A DNA stretch of 64,000 bases. Source: Bacillus_BE sp042263505 (GTDB taxonomy: Bacteria > Bacillota > Bacilli > Bacillales > Cytobacillaceae). Shown here piece by piece: positions 1-6,456 of this stretch. The notes under the pieces were generated by a model. That model was not told the DNA's origin, did not search any database, and was given only the letters and a program-made list of their open reading frames with translations. The position numbers and the translations under genes are program-made. Location: NCBI RefSeq assembly GCF_042263505.1, contig NZ_JBHKFI010000001.1, positions 1 to 64,000 of the forward strand, written 5' to 3'. Position 1 is the stretch's first letter; the number at the start of each line of letters is the position of its first letter.

Positions 1-127
1 CTCAAGATGAGATTTCCCATAGCGCAAGCTAGTAAGATCCCTGAAAGATGATCAGGTAGATAGGTTTGAGGTGGAAGCGTGGCGACACGTGGAGCTGACA
101 AATACTAATCGATCGAGGACTTAACCA
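1..127 (+). rRNA. 23S ribosomal RNA, 3' end (partial)
   Basis: The segment carries the conserved 3' tail of Bacillus 23S rRNA, including the stretch ending GAGGACTTAACC. It is followed by a short spacer and a 5S gene, the usual order of a Bacillus rRNA operon. The 5' part lies outside the window. The exact 3' end is placed by analogy. Confidence 0.95.
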
Positions 128-203
128 AATAGATTACATGGATTTCTTTCTTCTTCTTGAACATTATCTAGTTTTGAGAGAACAAACTCTCAAGTGAATA
201 CAA

Positions 204-322
<119 letters not shown>

Positions 323-329
323 TAAAATT

Positions 330-404
330 GGCCCCTTGGTCAAGCGGTTAAGACACCGCCCTTTCACGGCGGTAACACGGGTTCGAATCCCGTAGGGGTC
401 ACCA
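330..404 (+). tRNA. tRNA-Glu (UUC)
   Basis: Cloverleaf with acceptor GGCCCCT/AGGGGTC, anticodon loop CTTTCAC (anticodon TTC) and an encoded 3' CCA. It is the first tRNA of the array after 5S rRNA. Confidence 0.97.
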
Positions 405-418
405 TTTAAAGGAAGGCA

Positions 419-472
419 TGCTAAAAGCGCGACGTCCTGTCGCAACGCATGCACTAGCACGTCCTGTGCGTT
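419..472 (+). repeat. GTCCT-loop double hairpin in the tRNA spacer
   Basis: Between tRNA-Glu and tRNA-Val lie two short hairpins with identical loops: GCGAC-GTCCT-GTCGC (429-443) and GCAC-GTCCT-GTGC (457-469). They are preceded by CTAAAAGCGCGACGTC, which also occurs in the 327-bp repeat elsewhere in the window. I read this as a relic or small relative of that element; that it is a relic is inference. Confidence 0.7.
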
Positions 473-548
473 GGAGGATTAGCTCAGCTGGGAGAGCATC
501 TGCCTTACAAGCAGAGGGTCGGCGGTTCGAGCCCGTCATCCTCCACCA
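473..548 (+). tRNA. tRNA-Val (UAC)
   Basis: Acceptor GGAGGAT pairs with ATCCTCC. The anticodon is TAC within GCCTTACAAGC, and CCA is encoded. Confidence 0.97.
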
Positions 549-581
549 TATAAAATATTGTTAATGTTTTTGTATTCAGAT

Positions 582-657
582 GCCGGTGTAGCTCAACTGG
601 TAGAGCAACTGAATCGTAATCAGTAGGTTGGGGGTTCAAGTCCTCTCGCCGGCACCA
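582..657 (+). tRNA. tRNA-Thr (CGU)
   Basis: Acceptor GCCGGTG pairs with CGCCGGC by position. The anticodon stem ACTGA/TCAGT encloses the loop ATCGTAA, giving anticodon CGT, which reads ACG. The body is that of the Bacillus array tRNA-Thr, which usually carries TGT, so the anticodon differs from expectation. CCA is encoded. Confidence 0.92.
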
Positions 658-675
658 TATCAAATTATTTTTTAA

Positions 676-751
676 GAGCCATTAGCTCAGTAGGTAGAGC
701 ATCTGACTTTTAATCAGAGGGTCGAAGGTTCGAGTCCTTCATGGCTCACCA
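676..751 (+). tRNA. tRNA-Lys (UUU)
   Basis: Acceptor GAGCCAT pairs with ATGGCTC. The loop CTTTTAA gives anticodon TTT, and CCA is encoded. Confidence 0.97.
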
Positions 752-768
752 TTATACATTTCAAATAC

Positions 769-853
769 GCGGGTGTGGCGGAATTGGCAGACGCACCAGA
801 CTTAGGATCTGGCGCCGCAAGGCGTGGGGGTTCGACTCCCTTCACCCGCACCA
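769..853 (+). tRNA. tRNA-Leu (UAG)
   Basis: Class II tRNA with the long variable arm GCGCCGCAAGGCG. The anticodon loop CTTAGGA gives TAG, and CCA is encoded. Confidence 0.97.
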
Positions 854-861
854 TTAAGCGC

Positions 862-936
862 GCGGAAGTAGTTCAGTGGTAGAACATCACCTTGCCAAGG
901 TGGGGGTCGCGGGTTCGAACCCCGTCTTCCGCTCCA
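862..936 (+). tRNA. tRNA-Gly (GCC)
   Basis: Acceptor GCGGAAG pairs with CTTCCGC. The loop TTGCCAA gives anticodon GCC, and CCA is encoded. It is one of two glycine tRNAs in the array. Confidence 0.97.
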
Positions 937-966
937 GTTTTTAAATGATTAATTTAACTAAAATTT

Positions 967-1043
<77 letters not shown>

Positions 1044-1078
1044 TTAAAAAAATATTTTTTTAGAAAATCTTTATTATT

Positions 1079-1154
1079 GGGGGCTTAGCTCAGCTGGGAG
1101 AGCGCCTGCTTTGCACGCAGGAGGTCAGCGGTTCGATCCCGCTAGTCTCCACCA
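1079..1154 (+). tRNA. tRNA-Ala (UGC)
   Basis: Acceptor GGGGGCT pairs with AGTCTCC, with two G-U wobbles that a typical Bacillus tRNA-Ala does not have. The loop TTTGCAC gives anticodon TGC, and CCA is encoded. Confidence 0.95.
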
Positions 1155-1174
1155 TTCATTATATTAATAAATAT

Positions 1175-1248
1175 GGCGGCGTAGCTCAGCTGGCTAGAGC
1201 GTACGGTTCATACCCGTGAGGTCGGGGGTTCGATCCCCTCTGCCGCTA
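1175..1248 (+). tRNA. tRNA-Met (CAU), elongator type
   Basis: The body matches Bacillus elongator tRNA-Met (anticodon loop TTCATAC, T-arm GGGGGTTCGATCCCC). The discriminator A1248 is followed by CTA, so CCA is not encoded and must be added after processing. Confidence 0.95.
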
Positions 1249-1266
1249 CTATTATTATATATATTT

Positions 1267-1359
1267 GGAGGAATACCCAAGTCTGGCTGAAGGGATCGGT
1301 CTTGAAAACCGACAGGCGGGTTAAACCGCGCGGGGGTTCGAATCCCTCTTCCTCCGCCA
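1267..1359 (+). tRNA. tRNA-Ser (UGA)
   Basis: Class II tRNA of 93 bases with a long variable arm. The loop CTTGAAA gives anticodon TGA. The discriminator is G and CCA is encoded. Confidence 0.97.
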
Positions 1360-1383
1360 TCATATAATTTAACAATGCTTAAT

Positions 1384-1530
1384 GGCTCAGTAGCTCCAGT
1401 CGGTAGAGCACGACCGAGTAAGCTGCGAAGCAAAGGCATCAGCACACAAAACGAAAGGCTTCTTGAATAAACTTCCTGAGTTTTGGGTGAAGGACGAAGT
1501 GGAATTAACTGTAGGTGAATATTTTTATAT
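1384..1530 (+). pseudogene. tRNA-Phe 5'-half copy plus 120-base insert
   Basis: Positions 1384-1410 repeat the first 26 bases of the tRNA-Phe gene at 1531, with one extra C, and stop after TAGAGCA. They are followed by 120 bases of non-tRNA sequence, then the complete tRNA-Phe. The insert contains CTTCTTGAATAAACTTCCTGAG, shared with the insert in front of tRNA-Asn. The stub lacks the anticodon and T arms and cannot be a functional tRNA. It looks like the product of an insertion or recombination that duplicated the tRNA start. Confidence 0.8.
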
Positions 1531-1603
1531 GGCTCAGTAGCTCAGTCGGTAGAGCAAAGGACTGAAAATCCTTGTGTCGGCGGTTCGATTCCGTCCTGAG
1601 CCA
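1531..1603 (+). tRNA. tRNA-Phe (GAA)
   Basis: Acceptor GGCTCAG pairs with CTGAGCC. The loop CTGAAAA gives anticodon GAA. The discriminator A1603 is followed by TCT, so CCA is not encoded. A broken copy of its 5' half lies 147 bases upstream. Confidence 0.96.
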
Positions 1604-1615
1604 TCTTTTTTATTT

Positions 1616-1699
1616 GGAGGGGTAGCGAAGTGGCTAAACGCGGCGGACTGTAAATCCGCTCCCTTGGGTTCGGCGGTTCGAATCCGTCCCCCTCCACCA
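1616..1699 (+). tRNA. tRNA-Tyr (GUA)
   Basis: Class II tRNA with acceptor GGAGGGG/CCCCTCC. The loop CTGTAAA gives anticodon GTA, and CCA is encoded. Confidence 0.97.
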
Positions 1700-1734
1700 C
1701 TATTTGCTTCTGACTATGAGAGTTGGAAAATAAT

Positions 1735-1811
1735 GGCGGTCGTGGCGAAGTGGTTAACGCATCGGATTGTGGCTCCGACACTCGTGGGTTCGATTCCCAT
1801 CGATCGCCCCA
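1735..1811 (+). tRNA. tRNA-His (GUG)
   Basis: Acceptor GCGGTCG (1736 on) pairs with CGATCGC. The extra G at 1735 faces C73, the histidine identity feature. The loop TTGTGGC gives anticodon GTG, and CCA is encoded. Confidence 0.96.
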
Positions 1812-1854
1812 TTATATTTAAGAGCGAAAATCCTAATAGAATTGTCACTGTTCT

Positions 1855-1925
1855 GCGGGTGTAGTTTAGTGGTAAAACCACAGCCTTCCAAGCTGTTGTC
1901 GTGGGTTCGATTCCCATCACCCGCT
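1855..1925 (+). tRNA. tRNA-Gly (UCC)
   Basis: Acceptor GCGGGTG pairs with CACCCGC. The loop TTCCA gives anticodon TCC. The discriminator T1925 is followed by TTC, so CCA is not encoded. Confidence 0.95.
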
Positions 1926-1933
1926 TTCCATAT

Positions 1934-2007
<74 letters not shown>

Positions 2008-2082
2008 TTTTCTTTTAGAAATACTTTGCTTTTTAGAAAATGATTATGTATAATTGTTTTTTGTGATATTTTGAAAGAGTAT

Positions 2083-2228
2083 TCCGCAGTAGCTCAGTGG
2101 TAGAGCAACGAGCATCTCTCCAATGAATATACTTCGAGTTGTACTCATCGAGCCGCTACTTGGATAAGCTTCCTGAGATGAGGACATTCGGCAAAGCTTT
2201 CCGAGTTTTAGGAACGAAAACTTATTAT
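2083..2228 (+). pseudogene. tRNA-Asn 5'-half copy plus 121-base insert
   Basis: Positions 2083-2107 are identical to the first 25 bases of tRNA-Asn at 2229 and again stop after TAGAGCA. The next 121 bases are not tRNA and share GCTACTTGGATAAGCTTCC and GAGTTTTAGGAACGAAA-like segments with the insert before tRNA-Phe. The stub-to-gene distance is 146 bases, almost the same as in the tRNA-Phe case. Confidence 0.8.
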
Positions 2229-2303
2229 TCCGCAGTAGCTCAGTGGTAGAGCATTCGGCTGTTAACCGAACGGTCGTAGGTTCGAATCCTACCTGCGGAG
2301 CCA
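2229..2303 (+). tRNA. tRNA-Asn (GUU)
   Basis: Acceptor TCCGCAG pairs with CTGCGGA. The loop CTGTTAA gives anticodon GTT. The discriminator is G and CCA is encoded. It is the last tRNA of the array. Confidence 0.97.
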
Positions 2304-2321
2304 TTTTATTAAAAAGATAAA

Positions 2322-2358
2322 ACCAAGCTTTCGTTATTTTTGATTAGCTTGTTTTTTT
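2322..2358. terminator. Probable terminator at the end of the tRNA array
   Basis: The arms CAAGCT (2324) and AGCTTG (2346) are followed by a run of seven T. The loop is long (about 16 bases), so it is weak. On the minus strand a T-rich tail also follows, so it could serve the small gene next to it. Confidence 0.5.
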
Positions 2359-2365
2359 GATTTAA

Positions 2366-2503
2366 TTAAATTCCTCGATATTCTTGAATACTTTGACTAA
2401 TTCTTCCTGTGCCATAGCAATGAGTACAGGTTTTTTTAATTATAAGATATTTTTTTATATAACCTACTCCATTACACTTATAGCATAATCCAATTATTTT
2501 CAT
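2366..2503 (-). CDS. DnaJ-type zinc-finger microprotein, 45 aa
   Basis: A short reading frame that starts at ATG 2503 after the strong site GGAGGAG (2514-2520). The protein has two CxxCxGxG motifs, CYKCNGVG at residues 7-14 and CTHCYGTG at 26-33, separated by a basic hydrophobic hairpin. This is the half-module of the DnaJ cysteine-rich zinc domain, also seen in small Bacillus proteins such as YuiA. All four Cys of a single zinc site are present. It lies convergent to the tRNA array and divergent from the regulator gene at 2800. Its role is unknown; a zinc-bound adaptor or redox-sensitive peptide is possible. The upstream ATG at 2513 runs into a stop within 12 codons and is not the start. Confidence 0.75.
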   Translation of the reverse strand: MKIIGLCYKCNGVGYIKKYLIIKKTCTHCYGTGRISQSIQEYRGI

Positions 2504-2624
2504 TGTTATTCATCTCCTCCAAAACAAACTCATTAACAGTATGAATTAGAAAAGGAATTATTATACAAAAAATAGAAAAGGATCAAATGAATGTTTTAGG
2601 CCAAAAGACTTTAATATTCTCCAA

Positions 2625-2640
2625 AAATCGACAAAAAGCA
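2625..2640. promoter_or_regulatory. Spo0A-box-like sequence
   Basis: The reverse strand reads TTTTTGTCGATTTTTGG, containing TGTCGAT, one base from the 0A-box core TGTCGAA. It lies about 160 bases before the CheY-like gene. One mismatched short motif in AT-rich DNA is weak evidence. Confidence 0.3.
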
Positions 2641-2799
2641 GGAATATTCTTCGATTATAAAAAGGATTTTGGCCCTCTAATCTCGAAATTTAATGAATAA
2701 GGAATTCCAACCTAAAATCCTTATTATTTCATTCTTTGATGTTGTCATTGTTCCAGATTGCGTATGAAAAGTTCATTATCTGTTAGGAGTTGAGCATCT

Positions 2800-3192
2800 A
2801 TGGAGAATAATTTAAAAGTGATTATCTGTGATGATTCCATGCTAATTCGGAAAAAGTTTATTGGCCTCTTAGAAAAATGTAAGTGTAAAGAGATTTTAGA
2901 AGCAGTTAATGGTCAAGTAGTGATTGAATTAGTTAAGGAACATCGTCCGGATCTTGTTTTCTTGGATATTGTTATGCCTGATAAGGATGGAATGGAAGCC
3001 TTGAAGGAAATTATGGAATTTGATTCAAATATCAAGGTTGTGATGGCCTCATCAGCCGGAACAAAGGATCACTTAAAGAGATCTTTACAGCTTGGAGCAT
3101 ATGATTTTATACAGAAGCCAGTCTCTCTCGATGCTGTTGCAAGCATCATTGAAAAGATATTAAAAGAAAGAGAGGAGACTGCACATGTTTAG
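2800..3192 (+). CDS. CheY-like single-domain response regulator
   Basis: A 130-aa stand-alone receiver domain with no output domain. The acidic pair D11/D12, the phosphoacceptor D56 (FLDIVMPD), S84/S85 (MASSAG) and K106 (QKP) are all present, so it should be phosphorylated on Asp by a histidine kinase. The start at ATG 2800 follows TTAGGAG. Its stop overlaps the next gene by 8 bases, so the two are translationally coupled. The neighbour carries a CheX-like phosphatase domain, which suggests a dedicated regulator-phosphatase pair. No kinase is present in the window. The known family role is phosphorylation-dependent protein interaction, as in CheY; the actual target here is unknown. Confidence 0.85.
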   Translation: MENNLKVIICDDSMLIRKKFIGLLEKCKCKEILEAVNGQVVIELVKEHRPDLVFLDIVMPDKDGMEALKEIMEFDSNIKVVMASSAGTKDHLKRSLQLGAYDFIQKPVSLDAVASIIEKILKEREETAHV

Positions 3193-4114
3193 TCAATATT
3201 TTGGTCATTATCTATTAAACAGTGGATTAATAACAGCCGAGCAGCTTAAAGAAGCTTTAGAGAAGCAAGGGACCACTCATGTCAAAATTGGTGTCATGGC
3301 TGTTGATGAAGGTTATATGACTGCCTCGCAGGTTGAAGAGGTTCATGAAAAGCAAAGACAAATGGATAAACGCTTTGGCGAGATCGCAGTTGAATTGGGG
3401 TATTTGACGGATGAACAAGTAAATCAAATGCTATCTGCGCAAAAGCAGGATCATTTATTATTAGCTCAGGCACTTGTTGATCAAGGTTTCATGACTATTG
3501 AACAATATTCGAGTGCACTTTCTGATTATAAAGTCAAACACAGTTTAACAGATGATAAATTTGAAGCAATCAAAAGTGGGGATATTGAAGCACTGGTTGA
3601 GAATTCTATTAATATAATGGATTTAGGAAATAAGGACTATATTATTCAATACATCTCCTTGTTTGCTAAAAATATAATTCGTTTTATAGATAATCAAGTT
3701 TACTTAGAAGTGCATGGATTAGATCAACCATTTAATTATGATTGGGTTGTTCATCAAGATATAGTAGGAGAAAAGACTCTTTATACTGCAATAGCGGCTA
3801 ATGAAGATGTATTTCTTGAAATTGCTTCTGCATATGCAGAAGAACAATTAACTGAAATAGATGAGCTGGCAAAGGCATCCGTCAGTGAGTTTTTGAATTT
3901 ACATAATGGTATCTTCCTTGTCAATATGTCGAATCAAGGATGTGAGTTAGAAATGAAGCCGCAACAGGTGACTCATCATTCAGAGATTCAAGGTGAAGCA
4001 ACGAGTTATATTCTAAAAGTGCAAACAACAAAGGGAACTTTTTCTTTGCTTCTTTCCCAAAATCTTGAGAAAATCCATATTCATTCAATAGATGATTCTC
4101 AAGCTTTCGCTTAA
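3185..4114 (+). CDS. MshEN-like repeats fused to a CheX-like domain
   Basis: A 309-aa soluble protein. Residues 1-115 hold three copies of a pattern like 'FG..LL..G.IT..QL..AL..Q' (near residues 5, 62 and 93), resembling the N-terminal domain of type II secretion/pilus ATPases (T2SSE_N/MshEN), which in some proteins binds c-di-GMP. Residues 135-305 resemble CheX/CheC. SVSEFLNLHNG keeps the phosphatase ExxN pair (E235, N238) that in CheX dephosphorylates CheY-P. The start overlaps the receiver gene by 8 bases. Inference: it removes phosphate from the upstream regulator, perhaps under control of the N-terminal repeats. It is followed by a strong terminator, so the pair is a two-gene operon. Confidence 0.7.
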   Translation: MFSQYFGHYLLNSGLITAEQLKEALEKQGTTHVKIGVMAVDEGYMTASQVEEVHEKQRQMDKRFGEIAVELGYLTDEQVNQMLSAQKQDHLLLAQALVDQGFMTIEQYSSALSDYKVKHSLTDDKFEAIKSGDIEALVENSINIMDLGNKDYIIQYISLFAKNIIRFIDNQVYLEVHGLDQPFNYDWVVHQDIVGEKTLYTAIAANEDVFLEIASAYAEEQLTEIDELAKASVSEFLNLHNGIFLVNMSNQGCELEMKPQQVTHHSEIQGEATSYILKVQTTKGTFSLLLSQNLEKIHIHSIDDSQAFA

Positions 4115-4146
4115 ATCCATAGGAAATGTGAAAATCGAGTTGTTTT

Positions 4147-4190
4147 AAAAGCGTTGTTGAATTTATTTCAGCAACGCTTTTCTTTTTTTC
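4147..4190 (+). terminator. Rho-independent terminator of the CheY/CheX operon
   Basis: The stem AAAAGCGTTGTTGAA pairs with TTCAGCAACGCTTTT across a short loop and is followed by CTTTTTTTC. Confidence 0.9.
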
Positions 4191-4256
4191 TTAAATCACA
4201 TGAAAGGTACTCATTCAATGGGAAAAATAGCGGTAAAAATAATTGGGGATTTTTTG

Positions 4257-4311
4257 TTGATTTTTGCATGACGTTGTAGCATAATTTGAATATGAACATA
4301 TACTCATATAG
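4257..4311 (+). promoter_or_regulatory. Promoter and CzrA-type operator for the CDF gene
   Basis: A -35 TTGATT (4257-4262), 17-base spacer and -10 CATAAT (4280-4285) are followed by TATGAACATATACTCATAT. That is an imperfect palindrome with ATGA/TCAT half-sites spaced like the ArsR/SmtB family CzrA operator of B. subtilis. It covers the predicted transcription start, as expected for metal-relieved repression. Confidence 0.6.
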
Positions 4312-4375
4312 AACTGTTATAAAAGACAATGATGATTTAAAGGATAAAGTATGAGAGGGAAAGGAGAGAATTAAG

Positions 4376-5287
4376 ATGGGTCATGATCATAATCACGAAC
4401 ATCATCATCATAGTCCTGTAAATTATGGGTTTGCATTTGGATTTGGGATTATATTAAATATTTTATTTATTATTGTTGAAGTGGTCTATGGTATCGTAGG
4501 AGATTCTTTAGCATTGCTGGCTGATGCTGGTCATAATTTAAGTGATGTATTAGGATTATTAATTGCATGGATTGCTGTATGGTTAGGAAAGAAAGCTCCC
4601 ACTTCAAAGCGGACATATGGATTTAAGAAGAGTTCTATCCTAGCCGCATTATTTAATGCTGTTTTTCTACTAGTAGCTATTGGGGCAATAGCTTGGGAAG
4701 CCATTCAAAGGTTTTCATCTCCTTCTCCGGTTGAAGGAGGAATCATTATATCCGTAGCTTTGGTTGGTATCGTCATTAATTCGATTACCGCTTTGTTATT
4801 TATGAAAGGGAGTAAAGATGATCTAAATATTCGAGGCGCCTTTTTACATATGGTTGCCGACGCAGTCGTTTCATTGGGAGTTGTGATTTCAGGTTTTATT
4901 GTACTCTGGACAGGGTGGAATTGGATGGATCCTTTAATGAGCTTAGTCATTGTGATTGTGATATTTATTGGAACGTGGGGATTATTACGTGAATCCATTA
5001 ATTTATCTTTAGACGCTGTTCCAAATGGTATTGATGTTAATCAAATTCAGCAGTACCTGAAAGATATCCCTACTGTGGTAGACGTTCATGATTTACATGT
5101 TTGGGGAATGAGTACGACGGAGCCGGCTTTAACGGTCCATCTTATTCGTTCAGACATTACTGATAATGATGTTCTCCTTCAAAAAATAAGTATGGAGCTA
5201 CATGATCGTTTTGGAATTGAACATACCACAATCCAAATTGAGAAGGGGACTTATGATTGCTTACAGGCTCCGATCGGTTCAATTTAA
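4376..5287 (+). CDS. czcD: Zinc/cobalt cation diffusion facilitator, CzcD family
   Basis: A 303-aa exporter of divalent metals in exchange for protons. The N-terminus is His-rich (HDHNHEHHHH, residues 3-12). Six membrane segments follow, then a cytosolic C-terminal domain from about residue 205. The transport site residues are H53 and D57 in TM2 and H158 and D162 in TM5, the His/Asp set typical of Zn/Co members. The start at ATG 4376 follows AAGGAGAG. A CzrA-like operator lies in its promoter, so zinc induction is likely. It stands alone. A 327-bp repeat begins 18 bases after its stop. Confidence 0.9.
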   Translation: MGHDHNHEHHHHSPVNYGFAFGFGIILNILFIIVEVVYGIVGDSLALLADAGHNLSDVLGLLIAWIAVWLGKKAPTSKRTYGFKKSSILAALFNAVFLLVAIGAIAWEAIQRFSSPSPVEGGIIISVALVGIVINSITALLFMKGSKDDLNIRGAFLHMVADAVVSLGVVISGFIVLWTGWNWMDPLMSLVIVIVIFIGTWGLLRESINLSLDAVPNGIDVNQIQQYLKDIPTVVDVHDLHVWGMSTTEPALTVHLIRSDITDNDVLLQKISMELHDRFGIEHTTIQIEKGTYDCLQAPIGSI

Positions 5288-5305
5288 ACTAAAATAGATT
5301 TAATT

Positions 5306-5634
5306 ATAAAGTGAAACTTCCATCAGTGGGGGTTTTCGACGCACAGGACGTGAAGTGTGCAGACTTATGTGTTGACGTCGCGCTTTTAGTCTGCCATTCA
5401 TCCCCCACTTGATGGTTAGCCACGCAGAGCCTGATTGATTTTTCTAAGGGCTGAAGCCCAAAGAAAAATCTTATTTCACTTATCACGCTCAAGGGACGCC
5501 ACATCCTGTGGCTTCGCCTGACTAGGACCTTAATCCCTCGTCGGACCTTTATGGACAGTTGATCTCCCACTTATCTTCTTCGTATTCTCAGAATCTTGAA
5601 GGGGAGTCAAAATGTCCGTTAAGAGTGGGATAAA
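5306..5634 (+). repeat. 327-bp structured repeat, copy 1
   Basis: Runs from ATAAAGTGAAACTTCCATC to GAGTGGGATAAA. It contains nested inverted repeats: CAGTGGGGG...CCCCCACT, GATTTTTCT...AGAAAAATC around GGGCTGAAGCCC, GCCAC-ATCCT-GTGGC, and GGACAGTTGATCTCCCACTT facing GGGGAGTCAAAATGTCC. Copies 2 and 3 are at 37931 and 40712. This copy has diverged most. It sits directly downstream of a gene stop. No transposase is associated, and the short frames inside it are not credible genes. Confidence 0.92.
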
Positions 5635-5672
5635 ATAGACCACAGCAATTTTATATCCTGTGGTCTATTTAT
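5633..5672. terminator. Bidirectional terminator
   Basis: AAATAGACCACAG pairs with CTGTGGTCTATTT around a 12-base AT-rich loop, with A and T runs outside. It lies between the repeat and the secreted-protein gene and can serve both strands. Confidence 0.85.
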
Positions 5673-5682
5673 TATTTATTTC

Positions 5683-6333
5683 TTAATGTTGGTTTGAAGA
5701 CTGCGGCGTTGGAGCAATCCCATCAAGAATTTTTTTCATTTCCTCGTGAAATTGATTGTGGTCAATATCTAGATCATCTACGATATCATGTAGAGATTGA
5801 CCTTGTTTTTTCAATTTGACAATCTCTTCTAAATCTTTGCCACTCAGTTTAGAAATGGCAGCACCGGCAACAAGGAATCGAAGTGAGATGTCATCCTTGA
5901 TGTAAGCCTGAAATTGCTCAGGTTGCTTATTTGTATATTTAGCTAATGATTGAACAATAGCTTCTTTGTTTTTTACAAAAAATTGGCAGTTCATTTGTCT
6001 CATTCTCTTAAATTCTTCTAAATTGACCCCGAAATGCTTTGCAGTAACATCCCATGATTTTTTATTTTTTTTATAAAAGGACAAAACATCCTCAATCTCT
6101 TTATTGGCCTTTTTGGCAATATGTAATGCGATAAATATGTCTTTTTTGGTGTAGCCTTCTTCCATGAGGTCCTCTACTGTATCAGGATCGATGAGCTGCA
6201 TATGATGATGTTGGTGCTGGCCAGTATTGGCATCTCCTTCAGGATTTATGGTTTCTTTTGCGGCCTGGCTGCTATTGGCTAAGCAGAAAAAGCAAAGGGT
6301 AAATAAACTTGCTATTAAAAATTTCTTCTTCAT
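5683..6333 (-). CDS. Secreted helical-repeat protein, unknown function
   Basis: A 216-aa protein starting at ATG 6333 after AAAAGGAGAGACATTC. The longer upstream extension of the frame overlaps the next gene and lacks a ribosome binding site. Residues 1-24 form a classical signal peptide ending SSQA-A. The mature N-terminus has a His cluster (QHQHHH). Two similar helical units follow, at about 48-100 (VEDLMEEGYTKKDIFIALHI) and 150-205 (ISKLSGKDLEEIVKLKKQG), each with the pattern of a hydrophobic helix, a 'kSW' or 'QSL' turn, then a second helix. I do not recognise the family. It is probably exported and soluble, and the His cluster may bind metal. Confidence 0.7.
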   Translation of the reverse strand: MKKKFLIASLFTLCFFCLANSSQAAKETINPEGDANTGQHQHHHMQLIDPDTVEDLMEEGYTKKDIFIALHIAKKANKEIEDVLSFYKKNKKSWDVTAKHFGVNLEEFKRMRQMNCQFFVKNKEAIVQSLAKYTNKQPEQFQAYIKDDISLRFLVAGAAISKLSGKDLEEIVKLKKQGQSLHDIVDDLDIDHNQFHEEMKKILDGIAPTPQSSNQH

Positions 6334-6426
6334 GAATGTCTCTCCTTTTAAAAGATGTTGTACAATTGATAGCATTTCCAAAAAATGTGAAAAATAATGA
6401 CCAAATGAAGAAGTTTTATGAAAAAT

Positions 6427-6456
6427 AAAAAAGCTGACGAGAAAGTCAGCTTTTTT
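6427..6456. terminator. Bidirectional terminator after CNNM gene
   Basis: A perfect 12-bp stem AAAAAAGCTGAC/GTCAGCTTTTTT with a 6-base loop. It touches the stop codon of the minus-strand CNNM gene. Confidence 0.9.

Noticed and set aside
5304..5570. Short frame in repeat copy 1, and its equivalents in copies 2 and 3
   Set aside because: The frame follows the stems of the repeat, is altered between copies and has no ribosome binding site at the right distance. Treated as repeat, not protein.
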